A stretch of DNA of 43,034 nt from Calditrichota bacterium. Lineage in GTDB: Bacteria; Zhuqueibacterota; Zhuqueibacteria; Thermofontimicrobiales; Thermofontimicrobiaceae. Every line of letters starts with the position of its first letter. Positions within the stretch are counted from its first letter, which is position 1. The notes under the pieces were generated by a model. It made no database searches, was not told the origin of the DNA, and saw nothing but the letters and a program-made list of their open reading frames with translations. The stretch is taken from the NCBI GenBank assembly GCA_013152715.1, contig JAADFU010000192.1, positions 1 to 43,034 of the forward strand. Reading direction: 5' to 3'. Shown in pieces: positions 32,079 through 41,499 of the stretch. Made by a program: the position numbers and the translations under genes.

Positions 32079-33794
32079 TTAATTCGCGTCATTCGGTTTT
32101 AATAATGAAAGATACACATCATTATTTTTCAATGTCTCCACTGCTTTTTTCACTACCTTATCATATTGAAAAACGCTCTCATACTTTCCCTTGGTTCCCC
32201 AAAGCTTGGCACTGATTTCTTCACGCAGATAGCGTTTAATGATTGGTAAATTTTTCTCAAAATCACCCTTTTTCTCAAAAGCGATCACTTTTTCCAACTC
32301 TCCCATTTTGGCAGCTACATTATCAGAAAAATCATCCTGCTTGATCGCTTTTTTCAAGTCGTCGATAACTTCCTCAGAGGCTGTCTTGTAAGTAAAATTT
32401 TTCTCTTTTAAAAAAGTCTTGAAGTCGGAAATAATTTCATCGCCCACGGTGAAGTCTCTGCCCAATGCCTCATGCTTGGAGGCATAATCGAGCGCAAAAT
32501 TGAAAAACATGGATTTCATGATCAAATTACCGACAAGCGGCGTCATTTTTTCACCCTTCACCTCGACATCAGGTTTAATGCCGCCGCCGCCTTTAACTTC
32601 CCGTTTGGCGGCAGTGTAAAAAATCTCATCCTGCTTTTTTGTCGTCGTGTCTTCTTTGCTTTTGTCGTACCCCCACAGCACATTTGGGGAATGAATGAAA
32701 TGCGGTTTCTGAATCAGCCTTCCGCTGGGCAGATAGTATTTCTCCGAGGTAATTTTCAGAGAAGAACCGTTTCTGTCCACCGGGATAACTGTCTGCACAA
32801 GGCCCTTGCCAAACGTGGGCCGGCCGACAATCACGCCGCGGTCCAAATCCTGAATAGCGCCGGCGACAATTTCAGACGCCGAAGCGCTGAACCCATCAAC
32901 TAAAATAGCGAGCGGCTGATCGGGCCAGATCGCATCCACGCGGGAATAGTAATCCTTGTCAGAAGACGCACGTCGGCCATGTTTGGAAACGATCAAATTT
33001 CCTTTTCCGACAAAACTTTCCGCGACCTGCACTGCCGATTCCAGCAGTCCGCCGGGATTCCCACGCAAATCGAGAATGAGTCCTTTCATGCCTTGATCGC
33101 GCAGCGCGGCAATAGAATCCTGCATTTCTTTTCCGGCTTTGCGGGTGAACTGGCTCAATCGAATGTACCCGATCTGGTCGTCCACAAACCCGGAGTAAGC
33201 AATGTCGCTCACGTTAATTTCAGCGCGAATCAGACGGAATTCCAATGGCTTCTCGGCCCCGTAACGCCGAATTTTGATATTCACTTCCGTGCCGATCTTG
33301 CCGCGCAATCGTTGCGCAGTCTCGCTGATAGTGAAATCTTTTGTTGACCCGCCGTCAATTTCGATAATTTTGTCGCCTTCCCGAATGCCGGCGCGCGCCG
33401 AAGGAGTGCCTTCAAACGGGGGCTCCACAACCGTGGGCCAACCATCTCGCTTGGCGATACGCATGCCCACGCCGCCGTACTTGCCTGTCGTCAATAATTT
33501 CAGATCAAAATTTGTCTCTCCCTCGTGCTCGATGTACATGGTGTAGGGGTCCAACGTTCGCAACATGCCGTCTATTCCGGCACGCATAAATTTTTCGGGA
33601 TCAATCACTTCCACGTAGCGTTTGGTGACCTCCTCGTAAATTCGGCCAAAGAGAGCCATGTTTTTTTTGATTTGAAAATAATAGTCAGGCTTTTCGGTTT
33701 TCGTCTGTCCGGCGATCCATCCGCCGAACATAGTCGTGGAAACCGCCAACAAAACGATCAACACTATGGTCAGATACTTTTTATTTTTCATCAT
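32079..33794 (-). CDS. S41-family C-terminal processing protease
   Basis: The start is at 33794, where AAGGAGG lies six bases upstream and a signal or anchor helix follows (YLTIVLIVLLAVSTTMFGG); the frame opening at 33875 is too long. The 571-residue protein has a tail-specific protease layout: N-terminal region, PDZ domain (about 85-170, with PSARAGIREGDKIIEIDG), and S41 domain with LDLRGNPGGLLESAV, the catalytic Ser in VDGFSASASEIVAGA and Lys in FGKGLVQT. A C-terminal helical extension of about 170 residues follows. It cleaves C-termini of exported proteins in the periplasm. It follows the thymidylate kinase gene by 41 bases and shares its direction. Confidence 0.95.
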   Translation of the reverse strand: MMKNKKYLTIVLIVLLAVSTTMFGGWIAGQTKTEKPDYYFQIKKNMALFGRIYEEVTKRYVEVIDPEKFMRAGIDGMLRTLDPYTMYIEHEGETNFDLKLLTTGKYGGVGMRIAKRDGWPTVVEPPFEGTPSARAGIREGDKIIEIDGGSTKDFTISETAQRLRGKIGTEVNIKIRRYGAEKPLEFRLIRAEINVSDIAYSGFVDDQIGYIRLSQFTRKAGKEMQDSIAALRDQGMKGLILDLRGNPGGLLESAVQVAESFVGKGNLIVSKHGRRASSDKDYYSRVDAIWPDQPLAILVDGFSASASEIVAGAIQDLDRGVIVGRPTFGKGLVQTVIPVDRNGSSLKITSEKYYLPSGRLIQKPHFIHSPNVLWGYDKSKEDTTTKKQDEIFYTAAKREVKGGGGIKPDVEVKGEKMTPLVGNLIMKSMFFNFALDYASKHEALGRDFTVGDEIISDFKTFLKEKNFTYKTASEEVIDDLKKAIKQDDFSDNVAAKMGELEKVIAFEKKGDFEKNLPIIKRYLREEISAKLWGTKGKYESVFQYDKVVKKAVETLKNNDVYLSLLKPNDAN

Positions 33795-33835
33795 ACAAAT
33801 CCTCCTTGAGGAAAACGTTAGTAAATTTCTACCGG

Positions 33836-34474
33836 CTAAGTGGCGGACAAAATTCGATGATCTATTTCTCGCCAAATTTCTCGGCTGATTTCATCAATAG
33901 CTTTTTTACCATCAATGACGCAAAATCGTTCCGAATTGAACCGGGCGAGCGCCAGATAACCCTCTCTGACCCGGCTGAAAAAATCGTGTTCCTGATCTTC
34001 CATGCGGTCGGGAATTTTCCCGGCAAGTTCTCTTCTTTTTTTCATTTCGGTTAGATCAATATCCAATAAAAAAGTCAAATCAGGATCTGTGCGCTGGCTC
34101 GCCATTCGATTTACTTTGTGAATAAAATCCAACTCAATGCCACGGCCATAACCCTGGTATGCAGCGCTGGAATCAAAAAATCGATCTAAAATCACAATTT
34201 TTCCATCTTCCAGCGCCGGAATGATTGTCTGCCGCGTCAGTTGCGCTCTTGCCGCGGAGAAAAGTAAAAACTCCGCCACCGGCGTCATGGGTTCTTCGGC
34301 TTTGGCAAGCAAGACTTCTCTGATCTTCTCCGCGATAATTGTGCCGCCGGGTTCTCGCAGCAAAATATACTCAATGCCCTTTGATTTCAACTTTTGCGTG
34401 AGCCGCTGTACCTGGACCGATTTGCCGCAGCCATCGATGCCCTCGAATGTGATCAAAAATCCGGTTTTACTCAT
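33836..34474 (-). CDS. tmk: Thymidylate kinase
   Basis: A 212-residue kinase that phosphorylates dTMP to dTDP. It has the P-loop FEGIDGCGKSVQ, LREPGGT, the DRFFDSSAAYQGYGRG nucleotide-binding segment and a lid region with Arg residues (REGYLALAR). Length is typical. Its start is one base after the stop of the MATE transporter gene, so the two are probably co-transcribed. Confidence 0.97.
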   Translation of the reverse strand: MSKTGFLITFEGIDGCGKSVQVQRLTQKLKSKGIEYILLREPGGTIIAEKIREVLLAKAEEPMTPVAEFLLFSAARAQLTRQTIIPALEDGKIVILDRFFDSSAAYQGYGRGIELDFIHKVNRMASQRTDPDLTFLLDIDLTEMKKRRELAGKIPDRMEDQEHDFFSRVREGYLALARFNSERFCVIDGKKAIDEISREIWREIDHRILSAT

Positions 34475-34475
34475 A

Positions 34476-35816
34476 TTAAACCTTCATTGATTTCCAGCGC
34501 CCCCCCTTGAAGCGCCAGTAATTTACCGAGTAGCGCAGACCTTCATCCAGCAGGTGAACGCCCCACAAACCTGCCACGCCCAGATTAAACACGAAAGCGA
34601 CCACCCAGTTGAAACAAATTTCCAGCAGCAAAACGCCAATGAGCGTCATGTACATGATCCACTTCAAATCGCCGGCGCCGCGAAGATTTCCGATGACCAC
34701 GCCGTCCATTGCTTTGGGAATCTGCACAAAAGCGAAAACTACCATAGCGTTCGCGCCAATTTGAATAACTCGAGATTCCGGCGTGAAAATATAAAGTATC
34801 TGCCGCGAGAAAACCAACAGGACAACGGCGACAACAGTAGAAAAGAAAAATCCCACCCAACTGGTCGTTCGCGCCGTGCGTTCTGCTAACTCCCGATTTT
34901 CCGCCCCCAAATGCTGTCCCATTAAAGTCATGGCGCCCATGCTCAAACCGAGGTAAGCCATGGACAAAACGTTCTGAATTTTATTGAACGCCATGTGTGC
35001 CGCGAGATAGTCTTTTCCCATTTGCGCCGCGTACAAAGAGACAATAAGCAAACCGACCGCCCAAAAAAGCTGCTCCATGGTCGTCGGCAACCCGGTGTTA
35101 ACAAGACGCTTGAAAGTCTTGAAATTGGGTCGGGTAAGTTCCTTGAATGAAAGAAACAGGACGGATTTTCTCGTCCGCAAAATGTAAAGCGTCATCAAAA
35201 ATCCGACCGAATGAGAAATGCCCAGCGCAACCGCAGCGCCTTCCACTTCCCAGCGGGGAAAGCCAAACCAGCCGAAAATGAACAGCGGCGACAAAATGAC
35301 GTTCAAAGTATTGATGGTCAAATTGACGAACATCGACAGATGCGTATCTCCTGCGCCACGAATACAGCCGACCGCCACCAGATTGGTAATGACGATCGGG
35401 GCAAACATGGCAATGATACGCAAATAAGAAATTCCGGCATTCTGCGCTTCTAACGACCCCCCTTCTTTGATCAGCTTGAACAGATAAATTCCCCCGAAAT
35501 ACCAGACAAACGCAAAAACAAAAGAAATAATCACGCTAATCATGACTGCCTGTCCAAAAACATGATTCGCCTCACGATGCTGGTCGGCGCCAACGTGTCT
35601 GGCAATGATCAAAGAGCTTCCAACGATAAAAGTGATAATTATCGTCAAAAACGCAATGATGACCTGGATGGCAAGTCCCTGTCCGGCAAAAGCAGCCGTA
35701 CTCAAGCGCCCGATAAAAATCGCCTCAATGGTAAAAAAAATAGTTTGCGACGATAAATCTATCATCGCCGGAACGGATGTGCGCAATATTTTTCTTAGCG
35801 GATTACTGTGTGCCAA
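34476..35816 (-). CDS. MATE-family multidrug/cation antiporter (copy 1)
   Basis: A 446-residue membrane protein with about twelve helices in two related halves, as in MATE transporters (for example VPAMIDLSSQTIFFTIEAIFIGRL, RGAGDTHLSMFVNLTINT in the first half and LRGAGDLKWIMYMTLIGVLL in the second). It should export organic cations or drugs in exchange for H+ or Na+. The start is TTG at 35816, with GAGG five bases upstream. Paired with thymidylate kinase in an apparent operon, which is an incidental arrangement. Confidence 0.92.
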   Translation of the reverse strand: MAHSNPLRKILRTSVPAMIDLSSQTIFFTIEAIFIGRLSTAAFAGQGLAIQVIIAFLTIIITFIVGSSLIIARHVGADQHREANHVFGQAVMISVIISFVFAFVWYFGGIYLFKLIKEGGSLEAQNAGISYLRIIAMFAPIVITNLVAVGCIRGAGDTHLSMFVNLTINTLNVILSPLFIFGWFGFPRWEVEGAAVALGISHSVGFLMTLYILRTRKSVLFLSFKELTRPNFKTFKRLVNTGLPTTMEQLFWAVGLLIVSLYAAQMGKDYLAAHMAFNKIQNVLSMAYLGLSMGAMTLMGQHLGAENRELAERTARTTSWVGFFFSTVVAVVLLVFSRQILYIFTPESRVIQIGANAMVVFAFVQIPKAMDGVVIGNLRGAGDLKWIMYMTLIGVLLLEICFNWVVAFVFNLGVAGLWGVHLLDEGLRYSVNYWRFKGGRWKSMKV

Positions 35817-35875
35817 TACTGCCTCAGTTTTGCCATGCGAAAATCCCCAAATCGCTCGGTTATCATTTGCAAGAA

Positions 35876-35908
35876 TGGCTGGAAACTAATAGCGGCAGTT
35901 TCCAGCCA
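35876..35908. repeat. Perfect 12-base inverted repeat in the gap 35817-36180
   Basis: TGGCTGGAAACT at 35876-35887 pairs perfectly with 35897-35908 across a nine-base loop. It lies 60 bases upstream of the MATE start codon and 270 bases after the inositol-phosphate synthase gene. It may be the terminator of the latter, though only a weak T stretch follows, or a leader hairpin of the MATE mRNA. The rest of the 364-base gap holds no gene I can support. Confidence 0.55.
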
Positions 35909-36180
35909 ATCAAAATAACTCATCGAAAATTCAAAGAGTCTGCCTTTTCATCAAAATTCTAAATGAAATCCGTTGCTGCAATTAGCGTATTTCAATCCCT
36001 GAATCAATTCAGGCGACAGGACTAATTTTCCAGCCGGCGGAAAGCGTCTCAATAATTGCTGTTATCAGGCAGGAACCTCCGCTCCCGGCTGAATAATCGA
36101 CGCCATTGGTGCGCTTTACTTTCTATCTGTTCGATTTAGAATTTTGGTTAAATTTGAAAACGGAAAAAGCCAACGAAAAT

Positions 36181-37494
36181 TTAATCGTAATATTCCATTC
36201 CCAGATGCGTGATCAGCTCTTCGCCCTTCAAATAGCGCAGCGTGTTTTTCAGCTTGATCAATTGGATGAAAATATCGTGTTCCGGATAAACTTCCGGCGC
36301 GTGCATCGGGCTCTTGAAATAGAAAGAAAGCCACTCCTGGATGCCTTTCCAATGACAACGATGAGACAAATCCATTAGTAGCGCCAGATCAAGCACAATC
36401 GGAGCCGCCAAAATACTGTCTCGGCAGAGGAAATCGACTTTGATCTGCATAGGATAACCCAACCAGCCAAAAATATCGAGATTGTCCCAGCCTTCTTTGT
36501 TGTCGCCGCGCGGGGGGTAATAATTAATGCGCACCTTGTGGTACAAATCTTTGTACAAGTCAGGATAGACTTCCGGCTGCAAAATATGTTCCAGCACCGA
36601 TAGTTTGCTCTCTTCTTTTGTCTTGAACGAATCGGGATCATCCAGCACTTCGCCGTCGCGGTTGCCCAGAATGTTGGTCGAAAACCAGCCGCGAAGACCG
36701 ATCATTCTCGCTTTCAATCCAGGCGCCAGAATCGTTTTCATTAACGTCTGCCCTGTTTTGAAATCTTTCCCCGCGAGCGGTACGTTTTTCTCGTTGGCGA
36801 ATTCCACGAGCGCCGGAATGTCAATGGTTAAATTCGGCGCGCCGTTGGCAAAAGGAACCCCGGCCTTGATCGCCGCGTAAGCGTAAATCATGCTCGGCGC
36901 AATGCCCGGATGGTTTTCTTTCATCGCTTTTTCGAATGATTCCAGCGAATCGTGAAGCGCTTCCGGTTTCATGAAAACTTCTGTGCTTGCACACCAGATG
37001 ACCACCACTCGATCCAGATTGTTTTCTTCTTTAAATCTATTAATATCATCAATCAACATCTGCGCTAAATCATATTTTGTCGCCGCTTGCTTCACATTCG
37101 GGCCACTGAGATTCTTCACGTATTTCTGATCAAAAACCGCCTTCATCGGCTTTATTTTCTCGATCTCCGGTTTTACGGACTCTAACAGATCTTTGTCCAA
37201 CACGCCCGCATTCATCGCCGATTCGTAAACGTTATCCTCAAAAATATCCCAACCGCCAAAAACCAAATCATTCAGACCTGCCAATTCGACAAAATCTTTA
37301 ATCATGGGAACGCGTTTTTCCGATCTTTTGCCCAGCCGAACGGTGCCCATTTGCGTCAAAGAGCCAATCGGTTTGGCGATTCCTTTTTTCACCGCCTCGA
37401 CACCGGCAATAAAAGTAGTCGCCACTGCGCCCAATCCTGGCGTTAGTATGCCCAATTTCCCCTTTGGCCGGTCAATTTCTTTCACTTCTCTCAC
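36181..37494 (-). CDS. ino1: Inositol-3-phosphate synthase
   Basis: A 437-residue enzyme that converts glucose-6-phosphate to myo-inositol-3-phosphate with NAD. Recognisable segments are the NAD-binding GILTPGLGAVATTFIAG, then VVVIWCASTEVF, NGAPNLTIDIPAL, the LAGKDFKTGQTLMKTILAPG core with catalytic lysines, and the NILGNRDGEVLDDP loop. The start is GTG at 37494, seven bases after AGGAGG. With the CDP-alcohol phosphatidyltransferase nearby (38159) it could supply inositol phosphate for inositol lipids or other inositol compounds. The gene lies 42 bases after panD. Confidence 0.97.
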   Translation of the reverse strand: MREVKEIDRPKGKLGILTPGLGAVATTFIAGVEAVKKGIAKPIGSLTQMGTVRLGKRSEKRVPMIKDFVELAGLNDLVFGGWDIFEDNVYESAMNAGVLDKDLLESVKPEIEKIKPMKAVFDQKYVKNLSGPNVKQAATKYDLAQMLIDDINRFKEENNLDRVVVIWCASTEVFMKPEALHDSLESFEKAMKENHPGIAPSMIYAYAAIKAGVPFANGAPNLTIDIPALVEFANEKNVPLAGKDFKTGQTLMKTILAPGLKARMIGLRGWFSTNILGNRDGEVLDDPDSFKTKEESKLSVLEHILQPEVYPDLYKDLYHKVRINYYPPRGDNKEGWDNLDIFGWLGYPMQIKVDFLCRDSILAAPIVLDLALLMDLSHRCHWKGIQEWLSFYFKSPMHAPEVYPEHDIFIQLIKLKNTLRYLKGEELITHLGMEYYD

Positions 37495-37536
37495 CTCAAT
37501 TCCTCCTGTTATTAAATGTCTTAAACTTTATCGGTC

Positions 37537-37884
37537 TTATTTGACCTTATTTTTGTCATCAACATGAACGACGCTTGGCTTAAACGATAATGCCTTTGCC
37601 GTCTCCATCTGCGCGAACGCAGCAATGATAATTAAATCCCCTTTTTCCACAAGCCGGGCGAGCGCGCCATTGCTGCAAATTTCTCCCGATCCCCGTTTAC
37701 CCTCGATGACGTAGGTGATGGCTCGCGCCCCGTTATTAATATTGAAAACGTGCACTTTTTCGTACGGCACAAGATTCGCCGCATCCATCAAATCGCGGTC
37801 AACAGTAATGCTTCCTTCGTAATTCAGATCGGCGGCCGTGACCGTCGCCCGATGGATTTTTGATTTTAAAAGTTCAACGAACAT
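37537..37884 (-). CDS. panD: Aspartate 1-decarboxylase proenzyme
   Basis: A 115-residue pyruvoyl enzyme that makes beta-alanine for pantothenate and CoA. The self-cleavage site is present as YEGSITVD: cleavage before Ser gives the pyruvoyl group. The segments [16 protein letters not shown] and [29 protein letters not shown]-like core match the family (the end of that core reads NGALARLV here). The ATG at 37884 has GAGGT five bases upstream, preferred over the TTG at 37896. It lies directly upstream of the inositol-phosphate synthase gene, with no functional link that I know. Confidence 0.97.
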   Translation of the reverse strand: MFVELLKSKIHRATVTAADLNYEGSITVDRDLMDAANLVPYEKVHVFNINNGARAITYVIEGKRGSGEICSNGALARLVEKGDLIIIAAFAQMETAKALSFKPSVVHVDDKNKVK

Positions 37885-38158
37885 CCCAAACCTCAAAAAA
37901 ACTAAACGTCATCAAGAAAAACTGCCATGCTAAATGTGCTTTTGTCAGACGACAATTAGGCGTTTAAGATTAAGACACGCTTTCAGCGCTCTTTTGCGAG
38001 GGAGTCGCCTTGCCTCAGGCCCTTCTCATTTCCGCAGTTCGGCAAAAAAGCCCTCGAATGGCGCCACGGCGCGTGCAACGTAGCGCAATTTCAACAAAAA
38101 TGCTCAAACCATTTGCCATCGCCCACCAAAGCAGCGCACAACGAATTATTTCGCCTGA

Positions 38159-38827
38159 TTACTTTTGCGGCACAGAGACTTCTGATTTGCGCCGCTCATT
38201 TTTCCACACATAAAGCAAACGCTGAATGGCGGTAATGTTGGAAAATATTGCCACGATGATAATTGCGATAACCAACGTTTTCAGATGAAAAATAGCGCCA
38301 AATGCAATGAATACAACTCGTTCAGCCCGCTGCATGACGCCGACTTTGCAGTCCAGCCCCAGGCCTTCCGCGCGCGCGCGAACGTAGCTGGTCATCACGC
38401 CCCCTCCAATCGCCACAGCCACAGCAACCGCAGTTATCAACGAAATTAGCGAAGCATGGTGATTCCAATCAACGATAAAATAGTAAATTAAACCGAAAAA
38501 AATCATCACTTCGGAATAGCGGTCCAGCGTAGAATCGTAAAGGGCGCCAAATTTTGTCGTGCGATTTGTCGCTCGTGCCACGCGTCCGTCAATAATATCA
38601 AACGTTCCGCCTAAAAGCATAATCGCGCCTGCGATGCGATGATAGCCGATGGCAAATAAATAAGCGGTGGGAATACTCAGCAGCAGCCCCAGCGTTGTGA
38701 AATGGTTTGGATTAAGTCTTTTTTTGATAAAGAAATTAATCACTGGCGTAATTAATGCCAAATAAAAATTTTTAATCCAATCCGGTAACAAATTTACTTT
38801 CAACTTGACCCTTTCTCTTTTTTCCAC
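38159..38827 (-). CDS. CDP-alcohol phosphatidyltransferase family membrane protein
   Basis: A 222-residue polytopic membrane enzyme with the CDP-alcohol motif DIIDGRVARATNRTTKFG followed by ALYDSTLDRYSE, which gives the DG-AR-G-D-D pattern. It joins a CDP-diacylglycerol lipid to an alcohol. The Arg after the last Asp (DR) is typical of enzymes using inositol phosphate, and inositol-3-phosphate synthase is encoded close by, so phosphatidylinositol-phosphate synthesis is the leading guess. Phosphatidylglycerol-phosphate synthase is the alternative. The start is uncertain: GTG at 38827, or TTG at 38803 after AAAGGG. Confidence 0.88.
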   Translation of the reverse strand: MEKRERVKLKVNLLPDWIKNFYLALITPVINFFIKKRLNPNHFTTLGLLLSIPTAYLFAIGYHRIAGAIMLLGGTFDIIDGRVARATNRTTKFGALYDSTLDRYSEVMIFFGLIYYFIVDWNHHASLISLITAVAVAVAIGGGVMTSYVRARAEGLGLDCKVGVMQRAERVVFIAFGAIFHLKTLVIAIIIVAIFSNITAIQRLLYVWKNERRKSEVSVPQK

Positions 38828-38939
38828 TCAGATTTTTTATGGTCTTGTAAACTTATTTTTTCTGTACCCACTCTTTCAAAGGTTTTCCGTTGTAATCAAG
38901 AGCCTTTTCCAACTTAAAGTTGATCATCATTTTTTTAAT

Positions 38940-39632
38940 TTATCGGGATTTTCCTTTTCCCTCAACAACCAGCACAAACTCGCCTTTCGTTTTGATCAGG
39001 TCGGGTTCGCGGACAAATTTTTCAATTGTTCCCCGATAAACTGTTTCAAATTGTTTTGTCAATTCTCGGCAGATGCAAATTTGCCGGTCGCCTAAAAATT
39101 CCAGCAACTGCTTCAAAGTTTTGTGAATTCGATGAGGCGACTCGTAAATAATAATCGTGCGTTTTTCTGCTGCCAACTCCTTCAGCCGCGTCTGTCTGCC
39201 TTTTTTTTGCGGCAAAAATCCCTCAAACACAAAACGGTCTGTGGGCAGTCCCGAAACGATCAGCGCCGTCACAAAAGCCGCGGCGCCGGGAATCGCTTCT
39301 ACTGAAATCCCCCGACGAATCGCCTCCCGCGCCAGATAAAACGCCGGATCGGAAATCCCCGGCGTGCCGGCATCGGAAATCAGCGCAATCGACTTGCCCG
39401 ACTTGAGCCTGTCAATCAAAAACGGCGTTTTTTTTTCTTTGTTAAAATCAAAATAACTCGTTGTCGGCGTCTGAATCTGAAAATGACGCAGCAGCACGCC
39501 TGAGCGACGCGTGTCTTCCGCCGCAATCAAATCCACTTCTGTCAAAGTTTCCAACGCGCGTTGGGAGATGTCTTTCAAATTTCCGATTGGCGTGCTCACC
39601 AGAAACAATTTGCCAAAATCCTGTTCGCCCAC
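38940..39632 (-). CDS. rsmI: 16S rRNA (cytidine1402-2'-O)-methyltransferase
   Basis: The start is set at GTG 39632, because GAGGAG lies six bases upstream and the conserved part begins 8 residues later; the open frame continues to 39689 with poor start signals. The 230-residue product has the tetrapyrrole-methylase fold typical of RsmI: LFLVSTPIGNLKDISQRA, AAEDTRRSGVLL, SDAGTPGISDPA, IPGAAAFVTALIVSGLPTDR and the ESPHRI motif. It methylates the ribose of C1402 in 16S rRNA using S-adenosylmethionine. It stands alone between the lipid and lysine aminotransferase genes. Confidence 0.96.
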   Translation of the reverse strand: MGEQDFGKLFLVSTPIGNLKDISQRALETLTEVDLIAAEDTRRSGVLLRHFQIQTPTTSYFDFNKEKKTPFLIDRLKSGKSIALISDAGTPGISDPAFYLAREAIRRGISVEAIPGAAAFVTALIVSGLPTDRFVFEGFLPQKKGRQTRLKELAAEKRTIIIYESPHRIHKTLKQLLEFLGDRQICICRELTKQFETVYRGTIEKFVREPDLIKTKGEFVLVVEGKGKSR

Positions 39633-39793
39633 AACGCGCTCCTCGATGGAAACTCTTCCCACACATTGAACTTCAACCTGCGGGGACAAATCAATTGGGA
39701 ATAATGGTCGTCACCGGGAGCAGTCACGCCCGTCTCCCAAAAGCTCATTCGCCGTTCAGCCTTGCCAAAATGTTAATTTTAATTATACGATTT

Positions 39794-41128
39794 TCACGCA
39801 ATTGCGTTCACTGATTTTTTTAATATTGAAATCGCTTCGTCAACAATTTCATTCGTCACATTCAGCGAAGGTCTGAAACGAAGCGATCTGTCGCCGCACG
39901 GCAAAATCAACATTTTATTTTTCAACGCCTCAACGCGCAACTGGTCTCGTTTTTCGCCATCCGGCAAATCGAATGCGATAAACAATCCCTTGCCTCTGAC
40001 GTTGGAAATCACGTCGCTGAAATTCTGCTGCAAGTCTTCAAGCGCCGACTGAAAATAGGCGCCGACTTTCGCTGCATTTTCCACTAAATTTTCTTCCTCA
40101 ATAATTTCCAGATAGCGCTGGCTGCGAACCATATCTACCAGATTCGCACCCCAGGTGGAATTGATGCGGCTGGACTCCTGGAAAACATTACCTTCGACTT
40201 CATCAATTCTTTTGCCTGCCATGATACCGCACACCTGCGTTTTTTTGCCAAAGGAAACGATATCCGGCTCCGCGCCATAGTGCTGATAAGCCCACATTTT
40301 TCCGGTCACGCCGACGCCGGTTTGCACTTCGTCAAAAATCAACAAAATGTCATTTTCATCCGCAATCGCGCGCAAAGCCGCAAAAAATTCGGGACGAAAA
40401 TGATTGTCGCCACCCTCGCCCTGAATCGGCTCGACGATGATCGCAGCAACGTCATCGGGATTGTCTTGGATTGCCCGCTTGATTTGATTGAGGCTCGTTT
40501 CTTCAGCCTGCTTGACTTTCGTCAGATTCTCTTCATTCAACGGAAACGTAATTTTCGGGTTCAAAACGCGCGGCCAGTCAAATTTGGGGAAATATTGCGT
40601 TTTGCGCGGATCCGCCGTGTTTGTCAGCGACAGCGTGTATCCGGAACGGCCGTGAAAAGATTGCTGAAAATGAATCACTTGGCTGCCTTTTTCCTCTTTG
40701 TGGCCTTTTTGAAAATTTTTCCGCACCTTCCAGTCAAAAGCAGTCTTGAGCGCATTTTCAACCGCCAGAGCGCCGCCGCTGATGAAAAACAAATGCGGCA
40801 ATGTGTCCGGCGTTGCCACACGCGAAAATGTCTCCACAAATTCCGCCATTTCCGTGGTGTAAAAATCCGAATTCGAAGGCTTGTTGATCGCCGCTCGCAA
40901 TAATTTTTCCAAAAAATCGTCATCAAACATTTTCGGGTGATTTATGCCTATCGGCAAAGTTGCAAAAAACGTAAAAAAGTCAAGATAGCGATCTCCATTG
41001 CGCGCATCGTAAATATAACTGCCCTGACTTTGTTCCAGATCAACGATAATCTCAAACCCATCTGCCAATATGTGTTTCGACAACAAGCCTGTCACATTCG
41101 CCGCTTCAATTCGCTTCATATTGTTCAT
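39794..41128 (-). CDS. lat: L-lysine 6-aminotransferase
   Basis: A 444-residue class-III PLP aminotransferase that moves the epsilon amino group of lysine to 2-oxoglutarate. It has the family features LPHLFFISGGALAVENALK, HFQQSFHGRSGYTLSLTNT, IIVEPIQGEGGDNHF, the LLIFDEVQTGVGVTG Asp and the Schiff-base lysine in IVSFGKKTQV, followed by NSTWGANLVDMVRS. These match lysine 6-aminotransferases better than ornithine or GABA types. It could serve lysine breakdown through 2-aminoadipate semialdehyde. The ATG at 41128 follows AAGGGAG closely; the ATG nine bases on is possible. Confidence 0.93.
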   Translation of the reverse strand: MNNMKRIEAANVTGLLSKHILADGFEIIVDLEQSQGSYIYDARNGDRYLDFFTFFATLPIGINHPKMFDDDFLEKLLRAAINKPSNSDFYTTEMAEFVETFSRVATPDTLPHLFFISGGALAVENALKTAFDWKVRKNFQKGHKEEKGSQVIHFQQSFHGRSGYTLSLTNTADPRKTQYFPKFDWPRVLNPKITFPLNEENLTKVKQAEETSLNQIKRAIQDNPDDVAAIIVEPIQGEGGDNHFRPEFFAALRAIADENDILLIFDEVQTGVGVTGKMWAYQHYGAEPDIVSFGKKTQVCGIMAGKRIDEVEGNVFQESSRINSTWGANLVDMVRSQRYLEIIEEENLVENAAKVGAYFQSALEDLQQNFSDVISNVRGKGLFIAFDLPDGEKRDQLRVEALKNKMLILPCGDRSLRFRPSLNVTNEIVDEAISILKKSVNAIA

Positions 41129-41499
41129 TCTCCCTTTTTAAATATTGGTTCTCTACAAATTCTTTGAGGACTTCCAATCCATCTTTCAAAATCAAAACAC
41201 GCAATTAAAACTTATAATTATAAGAAAAATATTCATAAAAGTCAAGGGACAATCCAATGCCGCAAAAATATTTTAGCTTTCTCCACTTCAAAATGGACGC
41301 CGTGAAATTTGTTCCTTGAAATAAAAAAAAAGCGAAATGGGGCAGTGCGTCAGCAAACGCCGCTGAACGCAGCAGAAAATAACTGCCGCAATTTAAAAAC
41401 ATCCTTGACCGTAAAAATAATTATTGAATTATTCTCTTTTTTTCACGATATTAATTCCTTAAATCGAAAATACCAATACAAAATGAGCCTGACGAAAAT
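41129..41499. other. Divergent intergenic region, no gene seen
   Basis: It holds the promoters of the lysine aminotransferase (minus) and the MATE transporter (plus). A 14-base perfect AT palindrome, CTTATAATTATAAG, lies at 41211-41224 and could be a regulator site or a chance product of composition. No coding frame is supported. Confidence 0.5.

Noticed and set aside
41211-41224. AT palindrome as a specific operator
   Set aside because: A 14-base palindrome made almost only of A and T is weak evidence in an AT-rich gap.
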